From Streblospio benedicti (taxonomy: Eukaryota; Annelida; Polychaeta; Spionida; Spionidae): a stretch of DNA of 64,000 nt. Under the pieces are notes generated by a model. That model did not search any database. It saw nothing but the letters and a program-made list of their open reading frames with translations, and was not told the origin of the DNA. Positions 1-12,541 of the stretch are shown here, one piece after another (the first letter of the stretch is position 1; each line of letters opens with the position of its first letter). The position numbers were made by a program, and so were the translations under genes. Location of the stretch: assembly GCA_019095985.1 (NCBI GenBank), contig CM032660.1:58072043-58136042 (forward strand), written 5' to 3'.

Positions 1-384
1 CAGCTAACTCTAGCTATTTACACATGGTGTTCAACACCATAAAGCAAATCTGTTAAAAGCAGCATATTTACTATCAATTACTACATGTTTAACATGTGTC
101 ATCTCTAGTCAATGAATTCATATGAAAGCATACCTGTAAATTAGTATGATTCTATCAAGAATATATGTATACTTTTTGTGATTGTACCAAAGATATTATA
201 CAACATAATATCTTTGATTGTACTTACATCACATATTTATAATATGACTTATACATTGTATAGAATTGTTTAGTGTTTTGCCTCATATGTTCATGCTTGT
301 TAGTCAAATATTCTGTCATTATTATTTTAAAAAATACATTAACCAATCACAAAATGGCTTGAAATGTCAATTGCACAAGTTTAC

Positions 385-520
385 CTTTTTCATTGGTGGC
401 TTGAATCTTCCAGCTAGTTTCAGTGCTTCCCGTCCATCCCGCATGCTTCTTCACGTCCACAGGCCAACCCAAAGAGCTGAGGAACTCCAGCCACACAGGG
501 TTCACCACCTCCTTGCTTGC
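385..520 (-). CDS. RALGAPB: RALGAPB-like exon (WLEFLSSLGWPVDV)
   Basis: Acceptor CAG at 521-523, donor GTAAAC just below 385. It encodes VNPVWLEFLSSLGWPVDV and then HAGW, matching the human segment FLEFLLSLGWSVDV..HPGW. After HAGW the reading frame that still resembles the family (TGSTETSWK) is shifted by one base at the run GGGATGGGACGGG. Read without a shift, the frame stops at once. Confidence 0.82.
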
Positions 521-3500
521 CTGACATGGGGAAAATGTGTTGGTATATAAGGAAACTGCAGCATCAGAGGGTTAACTTCATTTTGAATTTAACCAATCAT
601 GGCATTTAGCAAGGTCTTTTAGTGTAAAATGTAAAATGAATTGTTCTTGCCTTGCAGTTCAAAATCTCACTTCAATATTTCTCATTTATACTTTTACTCT
701 AGGTCATAGGAGCAGAGAAACAGTATTTTCTTTTCTCGAATGTCCTGTGAGCTTGCATTTGTAAATGGCATCTACATTATATGCCATGAAAAAGTGTACA
801 CACCACATTGCTGAGAATCTCAAAAGGTAGCGTCTGCCCGGACTTGACATAGAACATGTGAACTGTGTCCGCCGTGCGACATGGGATGTGGTCAATCCCT
901 TCAATGTCAGACAACAACGCTGAAAGCAGATATTGTATGCATAAGGAATTTGGAGCAATGAAGCAATACATCCAAACTCAGTATCTTGGCTGTTTCATGA
1001 ATATGTAATAAACTTCACACATGCCTACTGATGGACAATCTTGTAGTCTCATATATGTGATTCTTTCTGCGCATGCATCAATAGAAAACAATTTCATGTC
1101 TTGGTATTATGTTACATTACAAAATATTGACATTTCATTAATATGAGAGGCACAAAACCCTTTGTACCTTGATCAGAAGAGTCCAACATGACTAGAGAAG
1201 GGGGGATGGCTCCAGCCTGCGGGTCCTTGAGCACCTCCAGACGGAGCAGTCTATAGTGAGAGAGGAAGAGACGCGCCGTCTTGAAGTCATGACACATGCT
1301 GAAACAAGGCGTACAAAATATTCTTATTTGGATTATTCATTACAATATATTTGTAAGTAAATATAACTACAATAAGCTACTTCATAATTACCAGGGTACA
1401 TAAAAAATCAGAATATCAATTTGAACATCATCAGATGATACAGGATTTCAAAACACACCTAATACCCAAGGTCTTTGACTATCACACAAGATCATGAATC
1501 TCAACTCTCATAGAATTCAGCCAGAAATTCAGGCAGAAATTCAATCAGAAATTCAGTCAAAATGCGTACGGTTTTGAACGAACACGTGGTCGCATGTTGA
1601 TAAACATGGTCGCTGCACCTACTGTACTCAATCATGGATAACTTTCAAAACGATAGTCTCTATCACATCATTATGCATTTTTTTTTTGTTTATCATGCAA
1701 CAATATAAGTAAGTAGCTTTATTTTTACATATCAACGACTGTTGTGGGTTCATTAGCCCTTTGGGAGCCATGGAAAAAAATCAGTGTAGTACTCTTGAGT
1801 GCCGGAGGCGCATTTTGCAACCATCGGAGGTTTCCTCTGTTGAGAGTGAAATATAATCCTTGGTAGTTCTTACGTTTTTCATCAGAACAAATTCATTTAC
1901 AGTACACATTCAGGAGACTGTCTAGTTTCTTATTTTCACCAATTATGAATAAAGATACATGCAGCACCAAAGTTTAATTTTGACAATTTCGAGAAATTGG
2001 TGATTCATTTGACAGTTTCTGCAAGCGATTTAAAAGTGTCGTAGTATCAGTAGTAATTCTAATTGCAGCTAAGTATCGAAGACGTGCAAGAAACACAACA
2101 TGAACCATCTATACTTCATACTAATATATATTTTTTTCTTCTACTCTCACTGTTCTGCCAAGCAAGCTCCTGCCACTGAAAATATATACCGTTAATCATA
2201 ATATACTAGTATATTTATTTACAATATTACGGACCAAAAACATGTTCAAACTTTGATTTCTTCATCCTCGTGGACTTTGACAGGCATCACTTGATCACCC
2301 AGCAAAAAACACCATTTGTTTTGACAGAAATACTAGATATCCGACTCCCACATTTATTGCCTAGTTTGCCAAATGCCTTAGTTGTGATCCGGTAAGCAAG
2401 ATGCAATAAGATGAGGCATGGAGGACGAATGATATGACATTTCTCCTTCAAATATTTAAACTTCATCACATCCATGGCAGACTTTACCAAAAACAGGTGT
2501 TTGTCACAAATTCCCGGAAAACCGTCTTACATGCATAGCTCAGGTCTATTGCATCCACACTGTCTTGACACTCCCACACCTTGTCCTGACATCACACACC
2601 ATTGTTCTATCAGTAGCACACTACCCATTCTGAAAGATTTTTTGTTGTTTTTTGTTTTTTTTTTTTTGTGTGTGAAATTGTCTTGTAGGATACGTCTTAA
2701 CTGTAAATGTTCTGAACATCAATCAGACATAACATGAGGGGTTTGGGTCTTAAGCATATGCTTATATATACATATTAGATAATAAAATGCATTGACATGA
2801 GTAACATCCAACACGCTGACGGCTGGATTTCATAAGTTACATCCACCTTCCTGATACTTTGACTGCCAACACTCTGTTAAGTTGATATTTAACAAGCATT
2901 ACCTATTATCTCTACCATTGAGTTATTGAGTTATACCATTGAGTCGCATCACCTGCCCCGATACTCATGAGTCATGTCACCATTCTTGATTATACAACTA
3001 ACTAGTCAAAACACTCACAAGTCATGCCAACCTTTGCCACGGATATACTCATGAGTCATGTGACCCTTCCCCGCGCCTGCCACTCACTCTGGCTGGTGGC
3101 ACTCATTCTCTGGGTCGGGATACGGCGCGTCTTCTTGTGCTCCTCTGCCCACCCTGCGCGCCACGCCAGCCTCAAACGTGCGCTGTGTGGCCATAAAGCC
3201 CTTTGAGCTTGTCGAGGTCAGCGGCCTGCGCGACATCGTCGTCTCCAGCATGGGGATCAAATGGTCACTGCGGACGTTACACAATAACCTCTGCGTTAAG
3301 ACCACAGATGGCTGGGTTCGGATATCAATACAGGCGGTCTTCTCATAAGGGTGGACTCTATGAAGGATAAGGACTGTGAAAAATTGTGTTGTCATAGAGG
3401 TTGTCTCTTGTAGGTAGTCTTACAGAGAGGTTATTTTTAAAGTTGGATAATGCAATAGCATATTGATAATAGGCATATAAATTACCTAGATACTTTCTTT

Positions 3501-4412
3501 ACTGTCTATATAGGAACTTTGCAGATACTGTTTGTCATATTCTAAATTAAAATATTCATTCAATGGGAAACACTCATTAGATTAAAAATATGGAGATTTA
3601 TGAGAATGTTACTCCTATGGTATAAAAAACTTTGCAGACTATGGCTTTATGAAATACTTACGCTTCAACTTTTGGAATTTTGTCTATGATTTCTGGAAAA
3701 TTTCTATGTTTGACTGTTTGCATCTTCTTTGAGATGTCAACATATTCTGGTCTTTTTTGTGCTCCATAAGGTAATATTCCAGGGTTACTATAAATAGCAC
3801 AAGCAAAAATCAATACGTCGTTGCAGTAACAAACAAACTGTAATTGCATAGATATTTGGCCATATTTTGTTGTGATTTTTAGTATTTTCTAGTGAGAAAA
3901 AAATATGGAACTTTATTATGGAATACTAGATAGATAGATACCTAAGTTGCTGTGCATGATTTATAGTAGTTTTTTTATCAGTGGACACTAATTGTAATAA
4001 ATGCTATTCACTTGGCCTAAGGCTCATCTTAAGATTTCACAGAAGACAGTCTTCAATAATGTAAGACTTAGTCAGACTGCCTGGTAGTATTAAAGAGGAT
4101 TGATATTAGATATTATTATGTGTTACATATGGATATATTAAACATATAAAGTCACACAAGTACATAACCTTACTGTGATACAAAATGCCAGTATTACACT
4201 CCGTTACAAGTACAATACGCAGAAAGAATTTTCCCCTCTTCCATGCATTGTAGTAGGCCAATTTGGTAACAGGATCACGATCTCTTATTCTGGGTTTGAC
4301 TTTGCTTCTTATAGCAAAATATTTGCTCTCATCATATTTTTGGAAAAGTATTTCCAAAACATCACCATTAATGGCCATTGTATATCCTTTCATTTTATTA
4401 TATTGTCTAAAG
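385..4412 (-). CDS. RALGAPB: RALGAPB-like gene, exons for the C-terminal part (3' end outside window)
   Basis: Minus-strand exons at 3662-3787, 3088-3267, 1168-1298, 804-919 and 385-520, each bounded by AG and GT, with a weaker one near 4167-4412, match in order the C-terminal third of the Ral GTPase-activating protein complex beta subunit. In human this subunit pairs with RALGAPA1/2 to inactivate RalA/RalB. Signatures include VKHRNFPE with DKIPKV, then TARLFLSH, then PCRTADTV with FYVKSGQT, then WLEFLSSLGWPVDV. The order is collinear with the human protein as I remember it. Upstream exons and the final exons are not seen here; the latter should lie left of base 1. The last exon shows a one-base frameshift after HAGW: one G too many in a G-rich stretch, after which TSWK resumes in another frame. 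The gene may therefore be decaying, or this may be an assembly error. Confidence 0.82.
804..919 (-). CDS. RALGAPB: RALGAPB-like exon (PCRTADTV..FYVKSGQT)
   Basis: A 116-bp exon with acceptor TTTCAG and a GTGTGT donor, fully open. It encodes IDHIPCRTADTV, FYVKSGQT and EILSNV, close to human LLPCRPFDTV, FYMKPGQK and EILKNV. Confidence 0.85.
1168..1298 (-). CDS. RALGAPB: RALGAPB-like exon (TARLFLSHYRLLRLE)
   Basis: A 131-bp exon with acceptor TTTCAG and donor GTACAA, open throughout. TARLFLSHYRLLRLEVLK and LVMLDSSDQG correspond to human TARLFLSHFGFLSLEALK and LIALDSTIPG. Confidence 0.88.
1299..3087. other. Intron of the RALGAPB-like gene
   Basis: AT-rich sequence with no recognisable coding segment. 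It holds poly-T runs near 1681 and 2651 and repeated CATGAGTCATG-like words between 2940 and 3070. Open frames here (for example 2287-2490 minus and 2474-2737 plus) match nothing I know. Confidence 0.6.
3088..3267 (-). CDS. RALGAPB: RALGAPB-like exon (YPDPENECHQPE)
   Basis: A 180-bp GC-rich exon with acceptor CCGCAG and donor GTGAGT, open for its whole length. DHLIPMLE and the terminal YPDPENECHQPE align with human DLSIPDLHE and FPDPVTDCKPPP at the right spacing between the flanking exons. The middle is weakly conserved. Confidence 0.7.
3662..3787 (-). CDS. RALGAPB: RALGAPB-like exon (VKHRNFPEIIDKIPKVEA)
   Basis: A 126-bp exon with acceptor TTATAG and donor GTAAGT, fully open. VKHRNFPEIIDKIPKVEA matches human VKHRPFPEEVDKIPFVKA closely, which fixes the identity of the gene. 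Confidence 0.85.
4167..4412 (-). CDS. Candidate further RALGAPB-like exon
   Basis: An open segment behind an AG at CAATCTTTAG encodes YTMAINGDVLEILFQKY and later RDRDPVTKLAYYNAWKRG. Spacing and pattern resemble the human stretch YFVLDNSVILAMLEQPL ... RGMSGRLAWAQQLC that precedes the exon at 3662-3787. Similarity is weak and the donor is uncertain (GTATTG or GTAACG). Confidence 0.4.
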
Positions 4413-4529
4413 ATTGCATGATCATAGTCATCAAAAGAAGTCGAATAATTGTACATATCAAACATAGAAATTAAACATAGTTTTAAACAGGATAATAGTC
4501 CAATTATACACATTGAGCTTTCAACAGGA

Positions 4530-4747
4530 ACTCCTGCCTTGATCACAATGACGTCACGAGTCGTCACTGTGCGCGCAGGAAAGTCCTCAGCTGCGTGCCC
4601 CCCCCCCCCCCCCTCATGGGTCTGCACGCTGGTCCGTATGTCCGGTAGTCTATGTCTCCCCCCATCCCTGTTCAGGGATGGCTTCAGTTTTCTGATCTGA
4701 ATGGCTTCCTTGACTCCTCTTTCAAAATACTTGGGTTCAACACACAT
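4530..4747 (-). mobile_element. Penelope-like retroelement remnant (tail of GIY-YIG region)
   Basis: Minus-strand translation gives PKYFERGVKEAIQIRKLKP, then PSLNRDGGRHRLP, the familiar end of the GIY-YIG endonuclease region of Penelope-like elements in invertebrates. Only this tail is present, in an intron of the RALGAPB-like gene, followed by a run of 15 C residues near 4597. Old fragment. Confidence 0.75.
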
Positions 4748-5009
4748 AATCTTAGTCTCATCCAGTGAGATATCATGACCTTGGTCAATGTGATATTATA
4801 TATAGATATTGTATATAGCTCTATATGTAAATATATATATATATAATTATAACCAAAAAATATACAACATATCAACCACTGTTCTTTAATACACAAAGAC
4901 ATCTGTATACAGTTTTAAAAATGTCACTGTCATTCAAATATGTAATCCTGATTTCTGTACAGTCATAGATCTAGACTCAGGGTGAGCACAGAATTTTGAA
5001 AATGAAATG

Positions 5010-5425
5010 CCCTTATTTTTCCCTGATTTTCCCTGATTGTTTGACATTTTCCCCGGGTTACATTTAATAATTAGACCTGATTTTAAGACTCAGTCACACC
5101 TTCACCAGCTCATTTTGATCATAGTATTGTTGTTTATAATTGAGTGTGAAAGGTTAGTACATGCCAATGTCACTTTATAAAGATGTTTTTGTAAAAACAG
5201 CATGTCTAAAGATTTTATTAAAGCCCAATGGAAAATAAACCAAATATGTATTGTATGTATTTTTTAATATTTTTAGATTCCCCGATAATTTTACAAGTTT
5301 ATCTTAAAAATTCCCTATTTTTCCCTGATTTATTCAGGATTTTCAAATTCCCTGATTTTTTCCAGTCAGGGAATTTTTTCACCAAATTCCCTGATTTTCC
5401 CTGTCCGTGGTCACCCTGTCTAGTC
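5010..5425. repeat. Degenerate CCCTGA-rich dispersed repeat
   Basis: Words such as TTTTCCCTGATTTTCCCTG recur at both ends of a 400-bp block (5020-5060 and 5310-5415), ending in CCCTGTCCGTGGTCACCCTG. This looks like a copy of a dispersed non-coding repeat of a type I recall from invertebrate genomes. The 72-codon open frame inside is a by-product. Confidence 0.55.
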
Positions 5426-8400
5426 CACAATCGACAGCAAAATTAAAGTGTTTAAAGTGCGAAAATAGATGTCAGTATCCACCCAATGGGTAATAAAGGT
5501 TTATTAAACACAATCTAATTCACGAAATGGCATTTCTTAGTATAAATTTCAATCAGAGAACACTTTTACAACACTGTTTTCTTAGTACTATTCTGTTACT
5601 GTGCAGTAACAAAAGCATTTGTTTGTTACTGCAGCGAGCACATGGCCCAGTGTGTTATTGATCAATACATGATGCTGGGACAGAACTCTGTGTGGTTCAC
5701 TTAAATGATGGGATGAAAACTATGAAAAACTTTGTAGCACCTTTAAAGTGATCACCTTGTAAAAGCTACTAATATGATACAGGTAAAAAATATCAGGTGA
5801 TCAAATTATCATGTTCCAATTCTGGAAAAAAAGCGTAACAAACTAAAACAAAATTAATAATGATAATAATTGAATAATAGATTAGCTGTAATGTTGTTTG
5901 TCTACTCAAATATTTCATGCTCAATTTCTACCACTTCCAAAATAATGCTTTCGAAAAAATATCTAATATCATGTTGTTCTCTTTTAACAGGACCTTTGCG
6001 ATCAAAATGGCAAGACTTGTGTGAATGAGAGATTGTAAAAAAAAGCAGTATCATTTGCTGTCATATAAACTCAACCATTTAATAAAAGGAATGTTGTAAA
6101 CAAAAATTCCATAACATATGTACAGAAAAGCATTCATTTATCAATAGATTTTCTATCTAATACCCCCTTCCCTTCTTCAAAGTCTGTTTATCTAGACTTT
6201 CAAATATAAGTACATATCCGACTGCACAATCTAAATGGGAAAAATTAAATTTTTTGGAATGGGAATATCACTATAAAATTGCATTCGAAACTTGTTGTGA
6301 ATCATTGTTCAAACATTTCAATATAAAATATTTAATAGATTTTTCCCTGTAATTTACCTATCAATAATTAAAAAGCGATCAAACCCACTTTGGATGTAAC
6401 ATTATTGACAGTTTAACACTATTTCTATTGTTGTACTGTTGTAAATAATTTTTGGATTTCTATAACCGATGGATGAAATCAATTTTAGAAACTACATTTG
6501 AACTAAACTTGTAAATATAATACCAAACTATGAAAACAAAATTCATTTTTAAATTATTGTATATTGTATGGTAAAATGTTTATATATTTATGTATGAAAG
6601 ATGACAAGAAGATATGTATTTTACATTATATTGTATTCCTAAAGGACAAAAAAGGCAAATAGAAAAACATATTAATAACAAGAATGATGAATACTATGAC
6701 TTATTTTAAAACTACAGTTTACCAACGTATTGTATTATATATTATATTGTATTACATATTACATCTCCGATATAAAAACAAGGCACGAGCCAACTGTCAA
6801 CTTTGGAACACATACCAATAACACAGCAAGACCCCGCCAAAAGAGGCAAAGACATCAGAACAAACATATACTCAAGAAATCAGCAACCAAAATGCAACTG
6901 TTATCACTGCAGAAGAGCTTACTACTGCAAGACCGGACGACATCATAATTAAAGAGCTGCTGACAACACCAGCACCCTTGGAAGGAAGCTTGTTTCTGGA
7001 GAGAAAGGTAAGAACTTCACATTGAATGTTGTGCATGGCATGAAGAATGACTTGATAGCAGTTCATAAATGTGTATACAGTATACAGGGGGCAGGGGACA
7101 CACCTGCTTTATCACCCTAGAAATTGATTATCATGAGGTTTTTGGCATCTCCATGACATTTAAAACAATTCATAGTCCATAAGCCAGGAAATTCAATATC
7201 CAATATCCAATTAACTTAATGGAGACCCTCCATGAGCCTTTGTGAGTCCAAAACCCATGAAACCCAGCAGTTGCGTCCCCCACCCCCTTTGCCAGAAAGC
7301 CTGGATCTGCTACTGTAGCTGCATTACTGGTATTTAAGTTGTTGATGTTTCATCCCAAATATAATAAAGATATGTAAAGGAAAAGTTTTGATCGTTTTTT
7401 TTTAATAGTTAACAGCAGAAGAATGAAAAAGACAAAATAACATAGAATAAATCAGTTCTAAACGAAATCATCAGCTGGTTATTATAAAACAGATGTTCAA
7501 TAAAATTTATATTAACTTGCTGCATATAACTTTCCGAGTACCACCATACAGTAGACAATTACACAAATGAATTTCATCTTCAATCCTATTTTCATTACAA
7601 CATGAATAATTTCTATTTTCTATAGCTTTATGTTTTTAATCTTCCAATTTCAATATCAATTGGCAGTGTGCCTGACTCATCATGAATATACCAACAGATT
7701 TTTCACTAGCTTCATATTTAATCAAATATTAACTAGGGCCTCGGAGGATTTGAAAGGGGGGTCCACGAATGTGTCAGTCTTGTGTGTGTGTGTGGCAAAT
7801 GTTATGCTATTATATCTAAATGATATAAACATACTTATGGGGCATTACATAAACGCAATGTATATTATTCTCCTGCTGCTTGTGTTGTTAGTTTACCAGG
7901 TTCAGGACATGTGATTCTTCTAAATTGCAGTTCCTATCACATAACCAACTTAATAATATATATTCACTGATATATCTAGATTTAAGCCGACTTAGAGTCG
8001 GCCTATTCAAACATTCAATACTATTCTACAGACAATACAAATCACTGTAGGTGGAGAAAACATTTCATATTATACAATTAAATCGTTTTAATATTGCATT
8101 ATGTTATCTTGTTTAGTATATCATAAACGCAAAAAACTATTAATTGTTGGTATTTCTATTCACATAATATATGAATATTTGCATACAATTTGGTCCAATA
8201 CAATTGACACATTATCCAAATAAACAAATATATTTTTCTCAAATTTAAAACCTAGTCATAATGCAAACTAAGAGTTTTGCTAGACTGTCTGAATTAACGC
8301 ATTTAGAACGACGTCCAAATCATGTGAAGCAGATATATAGATATAATAGCGAAAAAAGTGAATTGGTAGATTTATTCAAAATAAGACCTCATACAAAGAA

Positions 8401-8690
8401 TTAAGAAAAAAATTAAGATATAGTTCTACATATACATATATTGTCTTTCAAAGCATGACATTAAACCAAGCAGCTAAACTTAGAAGCTTTTGTCCAGTGT
8501 GTCCCTTTATCTATTGTGTTTTCATAAGGAATTTTCGAGCTGGACCAAATACCATAAAGAGTTTACACAAAAATCTGCCATGAATAATGTCACATGGACG
8601 CGCATGCGCCTGAAATGCACTTCCTGTTCCAGTGTACTTTGGTATCATGGGTAATGATCAAAGTGTAGAAAAATAGAATTCAAATTTAGT
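5426..8690. other. AT-rich intergenic stretch, no clear gene
   Basis: No recognisable protein, RNA or mobile element. A possible plus-strand exon ends near 7007 at AAAG|GTAAGA and reads NATVITAEELTTARPDDIII, but has no identified partner. Several short repeat words (TATATTGTATTACATATTAC near 6730) are simple AT repeats. Confidence 0.5.
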
Positions 8691-8692
8691 GT

Positions 8693-9034
8693 TCAAAGAA
8701 TCCACTCTGATAGCCAGCGACTCAAAATTAGCTGTATTCCCGGGTTTCTAATACATGTGTTTGATTTGTAGGAATCCATGCTGTAGCCAAGTGAGCAGCC
8801 AATGTGTCCTACTCTATAATGAAGACGGTCAACAAGAAACTTGGTGTTGACAAATTGCTTTGATTCCTTTTTAAGGGCATACAAATGCAACTTGCATGCA
8901 TTGTCGTGGATTATAAAACTAGGTGCGTGCTCAAAGCGTCTGACCAGCAAGACAAACGCTGTCTGCAGGGATTCTGCTGTTTGCATCACTTGAAAGCCGA
9001 GGCACACGCCGTGTTTACAAAACATCGTAAACAA
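8693..9034 (-). pseudogene. KDZ transposase C-terminal part
   Basis: A 113-codon open segment containing FCKHGVCLGFQVM, then IIHDNACKLHLYALKK, then FLVDRLHYRVGHIGC and GYSMDSYKS. The order FCRHG - DNACKLH - DRFHW - HxxC is diagnostic of KDZ transposases and of the end of HMGXB3. It is bounded by a stop after SEWIL, so the protein end may be natural. Confidence 0.82.
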
Positions 9035-9585
9035 TCCAGGGCTCTGTCTTATGTGTTCTTGTGTCTTTCCAACATCCAGTATCTAGGTTATGACCATCGT
9101 CCCTATATGTCGCCAGGCCTCAAACACACGAAAGAATTCCATCTGTACATGCGACTGTGAAGGTTTGTTATAATCATCAGCTTTAGGTAGGGGGTGGGCT
9201 TCTCTTCTCCTGATGAGTGGTTCATTAGCATGTAATGCATAATGGGGCACTCACACTCCAACATATGCATGGTATTTGCATTGCATTTTAATGATTTTTT
9301 CTTGGACATTTTTTTTTTAGTATTGCTAAACATTCTTCATTGTTCCCAATTTGAAAAATCCTGCAAGTCGGACTTCCTCTGGACAGCTCTCCGAGTAATT
9401 TCCGTGTTCCCCTACTACAAACACGATTTGATGCTATTATATAATTTGCTTGAAACTATCAAATTTGATTCTAGCTCTTTATATTCCTTATCAGATACTG
9501 TTCGTATCATTTGAGAATACTTTCCCTTTTCTAGGCCAACATATTTGGCCAGCAATTTTCTCACTCTAACATCATCGATTAGCAC

Positions 9586-9990
9586 TCATTCTTTCAATGT
9601 GCCCACTTTTATGTTCTTTTTCACAAAATTATCATCATCGTCTTTAAACAAAGGGATTAGGTCTTTCCTGCAGCCCATCATTATACCATCCATTATGACC
9701 ACATCGACACACGGGCCACATCTATCGCAGCTGTACACATCATTGTAATTGCAGTCCAACAATTGTATAAAGCCATTGTATGCTAGCCGCAAATGGTTGA
9801 TATATGTCTTTTCCAGCTCCACACACAATCCTGGTCCTCTGTGACGATCTGTGGCATGCTGCTAGAGGGTAACGCGTTTCCTGAGAATCATGCAAAATAT
9901 CTATCAGCTCAACCATAATAAAACAAACGCTTGTTGTCAACATTGAGGAGTAAGTCATCACGACCATCATATTCTTGTTCACATTTACAT
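9586..9990 (-). pseudogene. KDZ transposase central part, frames disrupted
   Basis: Three overlapping frames carry consecutive family motifs: CTGPCKCEQEYDGRDDLLLN with LFYYG, then TDRHRGPGLCVELEKTY, then YSCDRCGPCVDVVIMDG with GCRKDLIPLF. The family has these in one frame, so small indels or an in-frame stop have broken this copy between about 9840 and 9920. Confidence 0.72.
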
Positions 9991-10357
9991 GGACCTGTGC
10001 ATGGAATATAATAAATACCAGTAGTGATGTGTTCCAATCTGATGGTCTTTTTAATATTGGATGACTGCATTTTCACACTTTATCCAACCCATATCCATTG
10101 GGTTTGTCATATGGATATCCATTTGCACACGTCATCCGCTGTACTAGATGGAAAAGTGATCTCACCACTTTCATACTTAACGAATTGTTCCTGCAGACTA
10201 ACTGATAATGGATATGAGATTTTTTTAGATGACATGACTGGAAACTCTAGCTAATGTCTTGCTAATGTCATCTTCACTATCTAGTCATTCACTTTGAAGC
10301 CAGCTCTTGTAAGTGTTTAACTGTGTACAATGAGTAAATGTCAGGCATTTTAACTTC

Positions 10358-10807
10358 TTATTCTTTGAAGTCACTAGTCCAAAGCTGTTTTTTCGCATAT
10401 ATAGCCACAAAAAGTGGCTCTGTTGAGAGCTGGTTTACCACCTCAATTTCAGTTGAATCATCTTCATCAGGTGAACCATACAACTGTTCAGCTTCATTTG
10501 TATGAATGCACGATTTTGAGCAACTTGCTACTGGTATGCGTGGTCTACTGCCTAGGCTCAAATTGTCTATGCAACTGCTTATATATTCTTCACAATCACA
10601 ATGGTATAAGCCATTTGAAAACTGTCGAAGTCTGAAAGTTTTTAGCAGTCCACCTTTTTCATCACAATCACCAAGTGCAACGCATCCAGAACTTAGCTTA
10701 AAATGGAGCTTGCTTAGACGTAAATCTCTGGCGTATCGTGCACGACGGGGAATAGTCTTTGACGTTGTACTTCTGCAAAAACATGAGTGAAAACCGGTAA
10801 GTTTCAA
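10358..10807 (-). pseudogene. Cys-rich segment of the KDZ element
   Basis: A 149-codon open segment with CDCEEYISSC, LSLGSRPRIPVASC and an acidic tail DEDDSTEIEV. I place it in the KDZ element from position and strand. The motif is not one I can name. Confidence 0.45.
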
Positions 10808-11249
10808 GCATATAGGACGGTAATGTTATAGGAACATATTGTACTTTATTTTTTTTAAATCAGTTTAGTTCTTTTTTCCATGTTCTCCAACAATGAAATT
10901 TGGTGTACATGATTATTTTCCCCAATTTTATATAAGAATTTTGCTATTAATATAATCCCCGCATAATAACACATAACTTAACATATATTCATATACCATC
11001 CATATTCAGATAGCAAAACATTGTAGAATTCATGCATACTAAGGACGGCATATATTGCTTTTATGAATAAACACTTGCTTTACAGAGATATCCTTTGACC
11101 CTCCCTTTGAAGTGACAATATTTGAATATCTTGAGAGCCATTGTTTGAAGTCAAGTTGCCTTTCCCGGATGGTCACTTGCCATTATCTAATAGTGTTTAT
11201 TGCAAATCAGAGACTTCTTTGAATTAGTGAAATTTACGATCAGCTAGTT

Positions 11250-11546
11250 TTACATGTGAAAATATGCATAATATATACACAAAGGGTACCATGTATGAGA
11301 ATGAAAATAATAGTGTGTAAAAAGATTTTTTTTCTTGTCCTGCTGATAGTGTAACTGCATATCAATACTGGAAATAGGTGCAGAAGTGACACTTATTGCA
11401 TGATTTTTGTACAGAACCATCTCATGCCAAATTCTATAGCAAAACAAATTTGCATCCACAAACAAATTATGACCCTTGTCACCCGATTGGAACATTTGAC
11501 CAATCTGGTTAACTGTTGCCAAGCATTTTGTCTTCTTATTTCGCAC
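11250..11546 (-). pseudogene. KDZ transposase N-proximal segment
   Basis: KCLATVNQIGQMFQSGDKG, then HNLFVDANLFCYRIWHEMVL, resembles the hydrophobic stretch before the Cys-rich region in KDZ proteins. The frame ends in sequence that no longer resembles the family. Confidence 0.45.
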
Positions 11547-11837
11547 TCTGCAGCGTCAATCAGTGGACTTAACTGAGAAAGTGATAAAATGATTGACCAA
11601 CTGATTAATGGTGGCATTTTAAGAGCGTGATGATATTTTGATACCTTTTGGATTATTTTTAAACCAAAACGACTAAGCCTTGTTTGTTTTGTTTTACTAA
11701 TTCCAACAATCTTCAGGTTGAGCCTGTGTCAATTCAACTTTTATCGTACATATTATTGTCTGGTTGCTGGACAAATAGACTAAGAGCTATTGGCCCAGCG
11801 CGCCGGACGAATAGCCAGTGCCTTCATTTAATGTTTT

Positions 11838-11985
11838 ACCATGGTTATGAACTCGAGTCCAAGTACAAGTACAAGTACATTTGTTTCTTTTTTAGTGTAC
11901 TTGAGTCCAAGTCCAGCAAATCGCTGTACTTGCAAGTTCTGTACTTGCAAGTATTGTACTTAGGCACGATATATACCCAAGGAGA
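11838..11985. repeat. Degenerate GTACTTG/CAAGTAC repeat block
   Basis: Alternating CAAGTACAAGTACAAG and GTACTTGAGTCCAAG words make a short block of direct and inverted 8-12-bp units. It lies within the KDZ element region and looks like a dispersed simple repeat. Confidence 0.55.
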
Positions 11986-12541
11986 CACATGCTTTCATTT
12001 AGTACAGAAACGTGCAAAGAGGTTTTAATCTTCAGAGGCATTAGTATTTTTCTGCTACAGTCTATAACTGACATGTCCTTCATTTGAGGTCTCCAGGAAT
12101 TAGAACACAATAATCAGTTTGCAATGATACCGTAACTTCATTTATACCAATAGTCAAATTACAGACTGACCATTTCTTTAGTATTATTTGCAATTTCAGA
12201 GTCATTTTATGCGCTGGTCGTTTTTTGTAAATGATAACCAACCTTTTACAAAGAAAATGTGGATACATTGTCGATATACTTTATACACAATTCTAGCAAA
12301 TCTTTCCCAATATAGGCTTTATACATTTTTCATTATAAAAAATGGACTATTATCATTGACATTGGAAAATTGTTGTTTTTAATTAAAACCTTAAATACAT
12401 CATTACCTGAAGCCTGCTGAGGATCCATCGATATTGTGATCTTCCTGCCATCTTACATTTTCATCACTAAAATCAACAAATCAAAATGATATTCATGTTT
12501 TAACGGGTTTTCTTTTCAACATAAGAATTATTAGATAAGAT

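Noticed and set aside
2287-2490. Possible decayed transposase reading on the minus strand
   Set aside because: Multiple stops in every frame and no motif specific enough to name a family.
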